DNA of 64,000 bases from Perlabentimonas sp034003245 (GCA_034003245.1 JAVEYY010000004.1:62001-126000), one strand, 5' to 3'; counted from the stretch's first letter, positions 26,436-36,038 are shown. Notes: generated from the letters alone by a model not told the origin. Program-made: numbers and translations.

Positions 26436-28889
26436 ATGAGAATTAGATCACTTCTTATTTTGTTGGCTGCATTTCTGATGCAGTTGAATTCATCCAGGGC
26501 TCAGAATGAGCTGGCTCCTGGCCTCGATATCGTAGGCTATGGCTACAATATTTTTGGCAAATTTGCCGACAACGAGAGCCTTAAACCCTACCCTCTTTTC
26601 AATTTTGGTGAGGATAGGGTTGTTCCTGTTGGCGGACGCCGCTATGATGTTCCTCAGTTTGTAATGCTTGAAAACATTGGTAAAAAAGAAGTTACTGAAG
26701 TTTCTGGCTCTAACGAACGGGAGTTTACTAAGAATTACAGTATTTCTGTTGGCCTTGATATTGATGCTGCGGTTTTTGGGGCTTCTGTGAATACTGCCAT
26801 TGATAAAAGTTGGGGTGGTAAAGAGCGAAACTTTTTCCACACCATACGCGATGCCAACAGAACTTGGCGTATTAGCATCGACCGTAGGGTTAACCTAAGG
26901 GATATTCTTGATCCTGCAGCCAAGAATGATATCGACAAAATGGATCCAGCCGAGCTTTTCGACCTTTACGGAACCCACTTTGTTGCTAGCGCATTTCTAG
27001 GTGGACGTTCGGATTTCACGAGCGTAACTCGAGTAACCGAAAAGTATACCGAGCAGGATATTAAAGTTGCCGTTTCGGCTAAATACAAGGTTGTAAGTGC
27101 TAATGTGGAAACTAACTTCTCTAACAAGGAGAAGGAGATTGAGTCTAACACAAGGACTGAACTTACTGTAACTGGTGGTAACTCTGAATATGCTGGGAAT
27201 ATCCATGATTTTAATATGTACAAGCTTTGGGCCGATGGAATTAGGGAGCTACCTGTTCTCTGCGACTTTGAAAAGGGAAGTCTTCGTCCCATCTGGGATT
27301 TGACCGATAATCCTACCCGTAAAGCCCAGCTTGAGGCTGCTTTTAACGAATTGATTAAAATGTACCCTATTCCCGAGGCCATTGCCGACTTGGTAACGAT
27401 CAAAAACGAGGTTTTTATGGTGAAGAACAAGGCCGCTGGTTTATACTGGGATTTCTCTGGATATGGCGATAATGCAGAAAAAAAAGGAGGAAAGCTAAAA
27501 CTTTGGACAAAGGATAATGACACCAACAAGAATCAGGGATTCGATAGAATTTTTAGGATTATTCCCCATGAGTTGGAAGCAGGCTGGGTGTATATTCAAC
27601 CCCAGCATACTTACCATGTGCTTGATGTAACTGGTGGTGTGAAAACCCCAAATGCCGAGATTCAACTATGGGACTTGGGTAATACCAATTTAGCACAGCT
27701 GTTTAGAATGGAACCAGTTGACAGGGAACCCAACACATACTACATTAAGGCCAAAAACAGCGATTTATACCTTGAAGCACCAAAAAATGAGGTGCGTACC
27801 GTAATTGTTCAGAACAAGTTTACAGGAGCCGATAATCAGAAATGGGTGTTTGAAGAATTTAATCCCGCTAACATTGTGCAGCCAAGTCAAGATTACTATG
27901 CCATATACCTTGCTGGATCAAATAAGGCTTGGGACTTCCCTGGAACGTACCCTGATGTGAGGGAGAATAAGCTACAGCTTTGGAGCGCAAGAGGCGATCA
28001 GATTGGCGATAGGTTGTACCGAATAGCCAAGGAGAAGGATTTCTTCGTAATCCGCCCCGATCATCACCATAACTACCTGCTAACAGGGAAAAAGAATGCC
28101 CAGCTAACAACTGCTTCGCAAAAACGTGAGGATAATCAGCAGTTTACATTTATATATGGCGGCCAACCTATGGCATACCATATAGTGCACAAGGAAACGG
28201 GACAGGTAATAGGTGCTGAACCCAATAGGCTTAGCGCCGATGGCTGTCAGGTAAAACTCTACGCTTTCAATGGTGGCGAGAGCCAGCGCTGGGAGCTACG
28301 GAAGCAAAACAGAAAAAGACCACTCCACGAAGGCACTTATTGTATTAAGGTCACCCATTCCAATAAGTATATCGATCTTCCAGGAAATGATCAGCAAAGC
28401 AATAAGAATGGCGCCAATGTGCAGATTTGGGATATGGATGGAGGAAAGGATAGAATTGTGAAGTTTATCCCCACCGATCATCCCCAGTACTATAAGGTTC
28501 AGTTCCAAAACGGAGGGCGATTCCTTGATGTTGGTGGGGCGTGGAGCGTAAAGGATATGAATCTTGCCGACCAAGCAAAGTGGCAGGCTTGGGATAAGAG
28601 TGGGCGTAAGGGAAGTCGCCCCGATAGGCTAAAGAAAAACGATGAGGGTGCAAATATTCACGTTTGGGAGAACAACAATAAAAATAATCAGGCATGGAGG
28701 ATTGTCTCCCTTGGCAACAATGGATTTGCATTAATAAACAGGCATAGTGGCAAAGCCATGGACGTGCAGGGTGGAAAAACCGATGCGAATGGCTCTAATG
28801 TGCATCAGTGGTACTATAATAAAGATAATAAAGGTCAACATTTTAAGTTGATACAAGCCGAGGATAAAAAGGAGTATAAGGCAGATTAA
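26436..28889 (+). CDS. Secreted MACPF-domain protein with three ricin B-type lectin trefoils
   Basis: An 817-residue protein with a signal peptide (1-22, ending SSRAQ, no lipobox). Residues about 25-310 form a MACPF domain: the superfamily signature is Tyr178-Gly-Thr-His-Phe182 in DLYGTHFVASAFLGGRSDF, with long amphipathic strands before and after it. From about 315 to the end are three beta-trefoil lectin units, each with Q-x-W-like repeats (QLWDLG, NQKWVF, QLWSARG, SQRWEL, VQIWDMDGG, NQAWRIV, VHQWYYN). MACPF proteins make membrane pores in complement, in fungal aegerolysin systems and in Bacteroidales antimicrobial proteins; ricin trefoils bind sugars. A secreted glycan-targeted pore-former is the natural reading. 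There is no T9SS sorting domain. Confidence 0.88.
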   Translation: MRIRSLLILLAAFLMQLNSSRAQNELAPGLDIVGYGYNIFGKFADNESLKPYPLFNFGEDRVVPVGGRRYDVPQFVMLENIGKKEVTEVSGSNEREFTKNYSISVGLDIDAAVFGASVNTAIDKSWGGKERNFFHTIRDANRTWRISIDRRVNLRDILDPAAKNDIDKMDPAELFDLYGTHFVASAFLGGRSDFTSVTRVTEKYTEQDIKVAVSAKYKVVSANVETNFSNKEKEIESNTRTELTVTGGNSEYAGNIHDFNMYKLWADGIRELPVLCDFEKGSLRPIWDLTDNPTRKAQLEAAFNELIKMYPIPEAIADLVTIKNEVFMVKNKAAGLYWDFSGYGDNAEKKGGKLKLWTKDNDTNKNQGFDRIFRIIPHELEAGWVYIQPQHTYHVLDVTGGVKTPNAEIQLWDLGNTNLAQLFRMEPVDREPNTYYIKAKNSDLYLEAPKNEVRTVIVQNKFTGADNQKWVFEEFNPANIVQPSQDYYAIYLAGSNKAWDFPGTYPDVRENKLQLWSARGDQIGDRLYRIAKEKDFFVIRPDHHHNYLLTGKKNAQLTTASQKREDNQQFTFIYGGQPMAYHIVHKETGQVIGAEPNRLSADGCQVKLYAFNGGESQRWELRKQNRKRPLHEGTYCIKVTHSNKYIDLPGNDQQSNKNGANVQIWDMDGGKDRIVKFIPTDHPQYYKVQFQNGGRFLDVGGAWSVKDMNLADQAKWQAWDKSGRKGSRPDRLKKNDEGANIHVWENNNKNNQAWRIVSLGNNGFALINRHSGKAMDVQGGKTDANGSNVHQWYYNKDNKGQHFKLIQAEDKKEYKAD

Positions 28890-28911
28890 TGGTGAACTTT
28901 TTTTTATAAGG

Positions 28912-28941
28912 AAAGCCCTCGAGCAAAATCGAGGGCTTTTT
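28912..28941. terminator. Bidirectional intrinsic terminator
   Basis: An 11-bp perfect stem AAAGCCCTCGA / TCGAGGGCTTT with a GCAAAA loop and T-run, between the convergent MACPF and xerD genes. Confidence 0.93.
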
Positions 28942-28957
28942 ATGTGCTAACGACTCA

Positions 28958-29860
28958 TTACTTGCCTGTCCGTGGATGAAACCGGTTTATGGTATCCTTG
29001 AGGTACTCCCGGTCTAAGTGGGTATAGATTTCGGTGGTGACAATTGACTCATGCCCCAGCATCTCCTGTACAACACGAATATCGGCACCACCCTCCACCA
29101 GATGTGTGGCAAATGAATGGCGGAGCGTATGTGGGCTAATGGTTTTTTCTATGCCCGCATCGCGGGCTGCGTTTTTCACAATGGTGAATATCATTTCGCG
29201 GGTAAGCTTTTTGCCACGCCGGTTTAGGAATACAATATTTTCCGATGATTTATCGATCTTTGGCAAGGAGTGCCTATCGGGCATATACATCTTAATCTCC
29301 TTAATGGCCTTCTGGCCAATGGGCACCAATCGCTCCTTATCGCCTTTACCCAAGACCTTAACAAACCCCTCATCGAAGTGCAGATCGGTAAGCCTAAGGT
29401 TCACCAACTCCGAAACCCGCAATCCACAGCTGTATAGCGTTTCCAAAATGGCCTTGTTCCGTTGTCCCTCACTTTTGCTCAGGTCAAAGGTGGCAATCAT
29501 ACTATCAATTTCCTCAACGGTCAGAAATTCTGGCAGCTTACGAGTCATTTTTGGGCCATTAATGAGTTCTGTTGGATCAATATCAATTGCCTCCTCCACC
29601 ATCATGTATTTGTAAAAGCCCTTTACGCCCGAAAGTATTCTGGCCTGCGACCGATGGTTGTAATTTTGTTCCTGTATATACTCCAGGAATTGGCTGATAT
29701 CATCGGCACTCAGCGCTTCGGGCTCTTTACCCAATCTATCCTCAGCAAATGTGCAAAGCACTCGCATATCGCGTATGTAAGCGCTTATGGAGTTATCGGC
29801 GAGCGATTTTTCGAGTCGTAAAAAACGGACGTAATCCTCAATGGCAAGTTCCCAGCTCAT
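28958..29860 (-). CDS. xerD: Site-specific tyrosine recombinase XerD
   Basis: A 300-residue tyrosine recombinase that resolves chromosome dimers at dif together with XerC. The N-terminal SAM-like core-binding domain (about 5-90) is followed by the catalytic domain, with the first Arg in CGLRVSELVNL, Lys in VLGKGDKERLVP, His-x-x-Arg in SPHTLRHSFATHL, the second His in MLGHESIVTTE and the nucleophile Tyr in IYTHLDREYL. The length and order match housekeeping XerD, not phage integrases, and no attachment-site repeats flank it. Confidence 0.93.
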   Translation of the reverse strand: MSWELAIEDYVRFLRLEKSLADNSISAYIRDMRVLCTFAEDRLGKEPEALSADDISQFLEYIQEQNYNHRSQARILSGVKGFYKYMMVEEAIDIDPTELINGPKMTRKLPEFLTVEEIDSMIATFDLSKSEGQRNKAILETLYSCGLRVSELVNLRLTDLHFDEGFVKVLGKGDKERLVPIGQKAIKEIKMYMPDRHSLPKIDKSSENIVFLNRRGKKLTREMIFTIVKNAARDAGIEKTISPHTLRHSFATHLVEGGADIRVVQEMLGHESIVTTEIYTHLDREYLKDTINRFHPRTGK

Positions 29861-29879
29861 GGCAATTGTTTTTTGAACG

Positions 29880-29887
29880 CAAAATTA
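29880..29887 (-). promoter_or_regulatory. Putative -7 promoter element for xerD
   Basis: On the minus strand it reads TAATTTTG, 19 bases before the start codon. No -33 element is visible. Confidence 0.35.
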
Positions 29888-29966
29888 GCTAATTGTTTTT
29901 ATTTGCTCCTGTGTGAGCAAATCTAATGCTTACGGGGATACAATAATTGAACATAAGGTAAAGAGC

Positions 29967-29997
29967 TTTGCAGCATTTTGCAAATCAGCTATCTTTG
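29967..29997 (+). promoter_or_regulatory. Bacteroidota-type promoter of pyk
   Basis: TTTG at 29967-29970, 19 bases, then TATCTTTG at 29990-29997: this fits the -33 TTTG / -7 TAnnTTTG consensus of the Bacteroidota primary sigma factor. The pyk start codon is 31 bases further on. It is the most complete promoter I can see in the window. Confidence 0.65.
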
Positions 29998-30028
29998 CTA
30001 AACTCATCAAAATATAAAAAAAAGGGAT

Positions 30029-31447
30029 ATGCTAAAGAAAACCAAGATTGTAGCCACCATTTCGGATAAGAAGTGTGAGGTGGAATTTATTCGTGAGCTA
30101 TTTGAAGCGGGTATGAATGTGGTTCGACTCAATACAGCCCACTTGGGCTTCGATCAGGCTAAACGAGTAATTGATAATGTCCGTAGAGTTTCCGACCGCA
30201 TAGCAATCCTTATCGACACCAAGGGACCCGAGATTCGCACTTCGGCATTTGGCGCTGAGCTCGAGGTTAAAACTGGCGATACAGTAAAGGTATATGGCAA
30301 TCCAATGGGGCACACTGGCGAGGATATTCTCTACGTTTCGTATCCCAATATTACCAAGGAGGTTAAAAAGGGAGCTTACCTACTTATTGATGATGGCGAG
30401 ATTGAGCTGCGGGTGGTTGAGAATACAGGAACATACCTAGAGTGCCAAGCTACAAACCATGGGGTTATCAAGTTTCGGAAGAGCGTGAATATTCCCAACG
30501 TTTCCATTGATTTGCCATCGCTAACCGAGAAGGATAAGCAGTTTATTGAGTTTGCCATCGCCAATAAACTCGATTTTATTGCTCACTCCTTTGTGCGCAC
30601 CAAGCAGGATGTAATTGACATTAAGAATATCATTAAAAAGCATAACAGCGATATTAAGATAATTGCCAAGATTGAAAATCAGCAGGGTGTCGATAATATT
30701 GATGAGATATTGGATCACACCTATGGCATTATGGTAGCTAGGGGTGATTTAGGCATTGAGATTCCTGCCGAGAAAATTCCCCCCATTCAACGTTATCTTA
30801 TAAACAAATGCGTTGAGAGCAAGAAACCAGTAATTATTGCCACCCAGATGCTACACACCATGATTGAGCATCCTCGCCCAACTCGAGCAGAGATAAACGA
30901 TGTGGCAAGCGCCATTTATCAACGTGCCGATGCCATAATGCTTAGCGGTGAAACCGCTTACGGCCAATACCCCGTTGATGCGGTTAAAACCATGACTCGG
31001 GTTGCTCAGGAGGTGGAGTGCATGCTTAGTGCCGATCCCGATATTCCCCTTACCCGCATCCACAATATGGTTACAGCTACCCTTGCCCGCAACGCGGTTA
31101 GAGCGTGTGGTACATTACCAATCAAGGCCATAGTTGTTGATACTATGTCGGGACGAACAGGCCGATACCTTTCGGCATTTAGGGGCAAAGTTCCAGTTTA
31201 CGCCATGTGTTACAATGCAACCGTAATGCGCCAGCTGGCGCTGTCGTTTGGTATTTTGGCAAACTACATGGATATTACCGAAAGCCGCGATAGCTTCCTT
31301 AGCGACGCTATATCGACCCTAGTGGAAAACAAGAAAATTACCGAGGACGATATGGTACTGGTTGTGGGCGGAAGCTTTGGTCCAGGTAATGGAGCCTCGT
31401 TTATGGAGATTAGCGAGGTGAAAAATCTTATGATAAAGCATAAGTAG
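30029..31447 (+). CDS. pyk: Pyruvate kinase
   Basis: The enzyme makes pyruvate and ATP from phosphoenolpyruvate and ADP in glycolysis. Visible features are the TKIVATISDKKC start, DTKGPEIRTSAF (ADP and metal site), IKIIAKIENQQGVDNIDEIL (catalytic Lys and metal-binding Glu), GIMVARGDLGIEIPAEKIPP and KPVIIATQMLHTMIEHPRPTRAE. The C-terminal allosteric domain is present and there is no extra PEP-utiliser domain. The 472 residues are normal for the family. It appears monocistronic. Confidence 0.97.
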   Translation: MLKKTKIVATISDKKCEVEFIRELFEAGMNVVRLNTAHLGFDQAKRVIDNVRRVSDRIAILIDTKGPEIRTSAFGAELEVKTGDTVKVYGNPMGHTGEDILYVSYPNITKEVKKGAYLLIDDGEIELRVVENTGTYLECQATNHGVIKFRKSVNIPNVSIDLPSLTEKDKQFIEFAIANKLDFIAHSFVRTKQDVIDIKNIIKKHNSDIKIIAKIENQQGVDNIDEILDHTYGIMVARGDLGIEIPAEKIPPIQRYLINKCVESKKPVIIATQMLHTMIEHPRPTRAEINDVASAIYQRADAIMLSGETAYGQYPVDAVKTMTRVAQEVECMLSADPDIPLTRIHNMVTATLARNAVRACGTLPIKAIVVDTMSGRTGRYLSAFRGKVPVYAMCYNATVMRQLALSFGILANYMDITESRDSFLSDAISTLVENKKITEDDMVLVVGGSFGPGNGASFMEISEVKNLMIKHK

Positions 31448-31573
31448 ATTTGAATAATTCTGGTTGTGTGGTTTACCCTATTACAGGTGGTCAGTGAGCC
31501 CGCAGTATTGATCAGAGCAAGGTTAAGCATTAAATTCATGTTGAATTTTTGATTTTTTTACTCATGCCTTTGT

Positions 31574-32779
31574 ATGCACAGATTATTAGTTCTCCTTTTA
31601 CTTTTATTTACAGCTACTGCTGGTTTTACCCAAAAGTTGCCCGTTAACTACTATCGCGGGCAGGCTGCAATAGATAATGGTGATTTAATAATTGCTGCTA
31701 TTTGGCTCGACTCTGCAATTACATCAAATCCTCGTATTCCAACTCTTTTTGTTAAGAGAGGTGAAGTGTATTTTAGGGATAAAAGCTACCAGCAGGCGAT
31801 TAAAATGTTTCAACAGGCAGAATCATTACGCAATGGCGTTGCATCCTACTGGTTGGCAAGAACATTCGCTGTACTTTCCGATACTACGAACACATTTCTG
31901 GAATTAGAAAAACACCTCTCTTCGCCAGTCAAAATGAGCGAACCCCGCATTCAGCTCGATACGGCTTTTGTTAACCTTAGGAGCACCCAGCAATGGAAAT
32001 CGTTATGGATGAATAGTTGGTACTCTCCAAACGAGCTTTTACTAGCCGATGTGGAGTATCACTTTTCGCGAAACGAATGGAATCATGCCTTAGATTATTT
32101 AAATGAGCGAATGCATGGTAGAAGAGCCAACCATAGGCTTTTTGCTTTGCGGGGCGAGGCGTATTTCAATATCAGCAGCTATAAGGCAGCCGAAGCCGAC
32201 TTTGCACAGGCTCTTCGTCGTAGCCGTCGGAATCATGGCTACATGACATGGTTGGCTCGAGCAAATATTATGCAGAATAAGTCCAAAAAGGCTATAAGCC
32301 TTTTGAATCAGGCAATCGACCAGTCGGGTGGCGAACCAGAGTACTATAAGTGGCGATCGCAGGCATTCGCCAGCGATATGCAGCATGACAAAGCCATTGA
32401 CGATATCAAATTCTACCTAACATTTTACCCAAAAAATATTGAGGCCATTGCAATGCTGGCTGGCTATGCCTTTGATAGCGGAAGGGATATTGAGGCTTTA
32501 TTGCAGCTGGGCGCACTTATAAAAATTCAGCCCAATATTTATCAGCATTACCAAATGCGAGCAAAAATCTACGGGAAATCGGGGCATTGGGCTATGGCCG
32601 AGTTGGATTTAAATGAAGCAATTAATCTTACCCAAAAAAACGCAGATGCATACCTCACCCGAGGGATTTGTCGCATTAATCTAGGTAAATCATCCGATGC
32701 ATGTAAAGATTTTAGCACTGCCTTAAAGTTAGGTAGCTATCAGGCGCAAGAGTTAATCTATAAGCATTGCCGAAAGTAG
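31574..32779 (+). CDS. Secreted tetratricopeptide-repeat protein
   Basis: A 401-residue protein with a signal peptide (1-19, ending TAGFTQ), so it acts in the periplasm. The rest is helical TPR repeats (for example AAIWLDSAITSNPRIPTLFV, YRDKSYQQAIKMFQQAE-like units, KAAEADFAQALRRS, MAELDLNEAINLT, DACKDFSTALKLG). Such repeats bind other proteins. No specific partner can be named. It precedes the M1 peptidase by 141 bases on the same strand. Confidence 0.85.
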   Translation: MHRLLVLLLLLFTATAGFTQKLPVNYYRGQAAIDNGDLIIAAIWLDSAITSNPRIPTLFVKRGEVYFRDKSYQQAIKMFQQAESLRNGVASYWLARTFAVLSDTTNTFLELEKHLSSPVKMSEPRIQLDTAFVNLRSTQQWKSLWMNSWYSPNELLLADVEYHFSRNEWNHALDYLNERMHGRRANHRLFALRGEAYFNISSYKAAEADFAQALRRSRRNHGYMTWLARANIMQNKSKKAISLLNQAIDQSGGEPEYYKWRSQAFASDMQHDKAIDDIKFYLTFYPKNIEAIAMLAGYAFDSGRDIEALLQLGALIKIQPNIYQHYQMRAKIYGKSGHWAMAELDLNEAINLTQKNADAYLTRGICRINLGKSSDACKDFSTALKLGSYQAQELIYKHCRK

Positions 32780-32920
32780 AACATAGGTTTTTTGGCTAAG
32801 CTTGTAGCAAAAACTAGGTTTTTTGATTTTCATTTCCCCCATATTTTTGGCTTGGCAAAGTTGTGGTTTTTGATTACACTTCATTTATTTTCACTAACTT
32901 GCCCAATAAATCTGCAAGCC

Positions 32921-35461
32921 ATGAAGAATTGTTTATTTACCGCTACGCTAATCCTAGCCATTGCCACTTCGTGCTCCAAATCATCAATTAATGAGGGCGT
33001 TTCATTAAACCTATCTCAACAGCGAAAAGAACAAATCACCAATATAAGCTATAACCTGCACTTTAATATCCCTGTGCAAAAATCCGATAGTATTACTGGA
33101 ACAGCCGATATTACCTTCGATTTACAGAAAAAAACTCCCATAATCCTCGATTTTAGGGCAAGTAATCACATGGTAACAGAGGTATCGATACACGAACAGT
33201 CCATTAACTCCACCCTTGAGAATGGTCATATTATAATTCCAGCAAAACACCTATCGGTAGGGACAAATAGTGTACGGGTTAAGTTTACATCAAACGATGG
33301 GTCGCTAAACCGTAGCGAAGAGTTTCTATATACCCTTCTTGTGCCCGATAGGGCTTCTACCGTTTTTCCCTGCTTCGATCAGCCCGATTTGAAGGCCACC
33401 TTCAAATTATCGTTAACAATACCTGCGCAGTGGACAGCTATATCGAATGGTAAGGTGGATTCAGAAAATTCGATATCATCTAAAGAAAAGCAACTAACAT
33501 TTAAGCAAACAGAACCCATTAGCACATATCTTTTTGCTTTTGCAGCCGGAAAGTTTGAACGGGTTAGCAATACGATTATCGGAAGAGAATTTACCGCTTA
33601 CCACCGTGAGACAGATGCTAGTAAACTGAAACGGAATTTACCAATAATCTTCAACCTACACGCGCAATCGCTACAATGGCTCGAGGATTATACCGGAATC
33701 CCCTACCCTTTTGGCAAGCTCGATTTCATACTAATTCCTGGTTTCCAGTACAGCGGCATGGAGCATCCCGGGGCAATATTTTATCGCGATAGCAGGCTTT
33801 TGCTCGATGAGAATCCAACTGAAAATCAGCAGCTGCGCCAGGCAAACCTTATTGCCCATGAGGTTGCTCACCAGTGGTTTGGCAATTTGGTTACAATGCG
33901 ATGGTTTAACGACGTGTGGCTTAAGGAGGTTTTTGCTGGATATATGGCCGATCTTATTGTAAACCCTCAGTACCCAAATATTAACCATGGGCTAAGCTTT
34001 TTGCTTTCGCACTTTCCCAGCGCTTACTCCGTCGATAGAACCGCTGGCGCAAACCCAATTGTTCAGGATCTGGAGAATATGCTAAATGCGGGTTCTTTAT
34101 ACGGCGATATTATTTACCACAAAGCGCCCATAATGATGCAGCAGCTGGTTTTGCTAATGGGTAAGGAACAGTTTAGACTTGGGGTTAAAGAATACCTTAA
34201 AACATACACCCTTGGCAACGCTAACTGGGATGAGCTAATATCAATTCTGGATAGTTATACCGATCAGAATTTGGCGGGATGGTCAAAAACCTGGACACAG
34301 GTACAGGGACGACCTGCCGTTGGTTATTCATTTGATAATGAAAGCAAAACCATAACATTTACTAATTTTAATTCATCACCCTTTCCACCTATGTGGATAG
34401 ATATCTGCAGCCCCAATGGGAATTCAATTGCAGTATGGTTGGAGCAGCTGCCAACAACTATTTCGGTGGTTGATATTTACGACGAGGCACTACCAATTAT
34501 TGCTAACTCCAGTGGATTGGGATATGGATATTTTGCGCCTGACAGCCTTACGCTAAGCTTTCTGTTCTCGCAGAAAACCCAGTTGTGTAATCCCATAACC
34601 AGGGCATCAAACCACCTCTCGTGGTTCGAGATGTTTTTAGATCAGCGGATAAATACCGATATCTATGTAGATTATCTTTTAAATTGCCTTGAGGTTGAGA
34701 CCGAATCGCAGATCCAGAGTTACCTGCTTGGAACGTTAAGCACAGTATTCTGGAGATTTGTTAACCACGATAAGCGAGATCATTTGGCCGCTCGGCTCGA
34801 AAAGGTGCTTTGGACACTTTTTGAAATGAAACTACCCGTTGATCAGAAAAGGGCCGTTTTCGCAACATTATCCTCGGTATTTACTACCGATCAGTCGTTT
34901 AGCAAGTTATATTCTGCCTGGGGATTAGGCCAAATTGGTGGCATTACCCTTAGCGAGAGCGAGCGAACAAGCCTTGCCTACGAGCTGATGATCCGAAAAC
35001 CCGAGCTGTACCATACCATCGCCTTTGGCGAGGTGGAGCGAATCAATAATCCCGATCGGATTGCCCAGTTCGATTTTACGCTTGGCGCCGTTTCGCCCAA
35101 TCCTAGCCATAGGATAGAGTTTTTCGAGAAGCTCAAGAATCCAGCAAATCGCAAACCCGAACCCTGGGTAACCGAAGCACTGCGATGGTTGCACCATCCG
35201 CTCCGCTCCGATTTTAGCATTCGCTTTATTGAGCCATCGCTTACCCTGTTGCCCGAGATTCAGCGTACAGGCGATATCTTTTTCCCAAAAAGTTGGCTCG
35301 ACGCCACCCTTTGGGGGCACTCCACGCCCGAGGCAAAGAAGGTTGTGAACGATTGGATTGAAGCAAACCCTTACCTCTCGCCTAACCTAAAAATGAAGTT
35401 GATACAGTCGGCCGATATGCTCTACAGGGCCAATGGAGATTTGGGGAGTGTTAGGCAATAG
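32921..35461 (+). CDS. M1-family aminopeptidase, lipoprotein
   Basis: The ATG at 32921 is chosen because a lipoprotein signal follows (MKNCLFTATLILAIATSC, Cys18); the reading from 32792 would add 43 unrelated residues. The 846-residue protein has an N-terminal beta domain, the substrate-binding GMEHPG motif (variant of GAMEN) and the zinc site His313-Glu314-His317 with Glu336 (HEVAHQWFGNLVTMRW and WLKEVFAGYM, exact HExxH-x18-E spacing). It trims N-terminal amino acids from peptides at the cell envelope. The C-terminal half is helical and complete. Confidence 0.92.
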   Translation: MKNCLFTATLILAIATSCSKSSINEGVSLNLSQQRKEQITNISYNLHFNIPVQKSDSITGTADITFDLQKKTPIILDFRASNHMVTEVSIHEQSINSTLENGHIIIPAKHLSVGTNSVRVKFTSNDGSLNRSEEFLYTLLVPDRASTVFPCFDQPDLKATFKLSLTIPAQWTAISNGKVDSENSISSKEKQLTFKQTEPISTYLFAFAAGKFERVSNTIIGREFTAYHRETDASKLKRNLPIIFNLHAQSLQWLEDYTGIPYPFGKLDFILIPGFQYSGMEHPGAIFYRDSRLLLDENPTENQQLRQANLIAHEVAHQWFGNLVTMRWFNDVWLKEVFAGYMADLIVNPQYPNINHGLSFLLSHFPSAYSVDRTAGANPIVQDLENMLNAGSLYGDIIYHKAPIMMQQLVLLMGKEQFRLGVKEYLKTYTLGNANWDELISILDSYTDQNLAGWSKTWTQVQGRPAVGYSFDNESKTITFTNFNSSPFPPMWIDICSPNGNSIAVWLEQLPTTISVVDIYDEALPIIANSSGLGYGYFAPDSLTLSFLFSQKTQLCNPITRASNHLSWFEMFLDQRINTDIYVDYLLNCLEVETESQIQSYLLGTLSTVFWRFVNHDKRDHLAARLEKVLWTLFEMKLPVDQKRAVFATLSSVFTTDQSFSKLYSAWGLGQIGGITLSESERTSLAYELMIRKPELYHTIAFGEVERINNPDRIAQFDFTLGAVSPNPSHRIEFFEKLKNPANRKPEPWVTEALRWLHHPLRSDFSIRFIEPSLTLLPEIQRTGDIFFPKSWLDATLWGHSTPEAKKVVNDWIEANPYLSPNLKMKLIQSADMLYRANGDLGSVRQ

Positions 35462-35522
35462 TTCACAAGTTTATTTCAAAGAAATACGTTTACCTGACAT
35501 TCAACAACTAAAACATATAGCG

Positions 35523-36038
35523 ATGAAATATTTTAAAGTTTTTATTGGGCTCTGGGTTATTATCTCCCTTTGTAGCTGTCAAAAACAGATTACAGTGAAA
35601 ATGAACTTAACGTTGAAAAGTACATAGAGGCCTTAAAAACTAATCTATACGACTCACTGAGTTTACCAAACTTTTCGTATAGAGAAATTCCAACCCTTTT
35701 GAAGTACATCAATGAAACACAGACAATTTCTACTTTTCCTAGAAACCCAATTTCATCATACTATCAGTCAGAATGCAAGTTAGGTATGTATGTTTTATGG
35801 ACAATTGAATCAATTAGAGCTGTATCGATAGAAAGTGAATCATTAATTTTTAACTTTCCCTCGCAAAACCAATCTTAAGCAATAGAAACAATGACGAATT
35901 AGAGTTAATTTACAATACTGAATCGCACGAAAAAGCAGCAAAAGCTTACAGTGATTGGTGGAACGAAAATAAAACAAAGATTTTACTAAATTTAACATCA
36001 TTGACCCGTTGAAAGACACTGATTATAAATGGCATTAA
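35523..36038 (+). pseudogene. Frameshifted remnant of a small lipoprotein gene (DUF4943-like)
   Basis: The start at 35523 encodes a lipoprotein signal (MKYFKVFIGLWVIISLCSC). Joining four pieces in three frames restores one sensible protein: signal to about 35593, then SENELNVEKYIEALKTNLYD and so on to about 35875, LSNRNNDELELIYN... to about 35979, and KDFTKFNIIDPLKDTDYKWH ending at a TAA at 36036-36038. Each join needs the same kind of shift, one base missing. The middle (PNFSYREIPTLLKYINETQT, then CKLGMYVLWTIESIRAVSIE) resembles Bacteroidales DUF4943-like proteins of unknown role. With three shifts, no functional product is expected. Confidence 0.8.

Noticed and set aside
28958..29860. Tyrosine recombinase as the integrase of a mobile element carrying the MACPF cassette
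   Set aside because: Sequence and length fit housekeeping XerD, and I see no flanking direct repeats, tRNA gene or other mobility genes.
32792..32920. Longer start for the M1 aminopeptidase
   Set aside because: The extra residues place the lipoprotein signal internally; the ATG at 32921 gives a proper lipobox.
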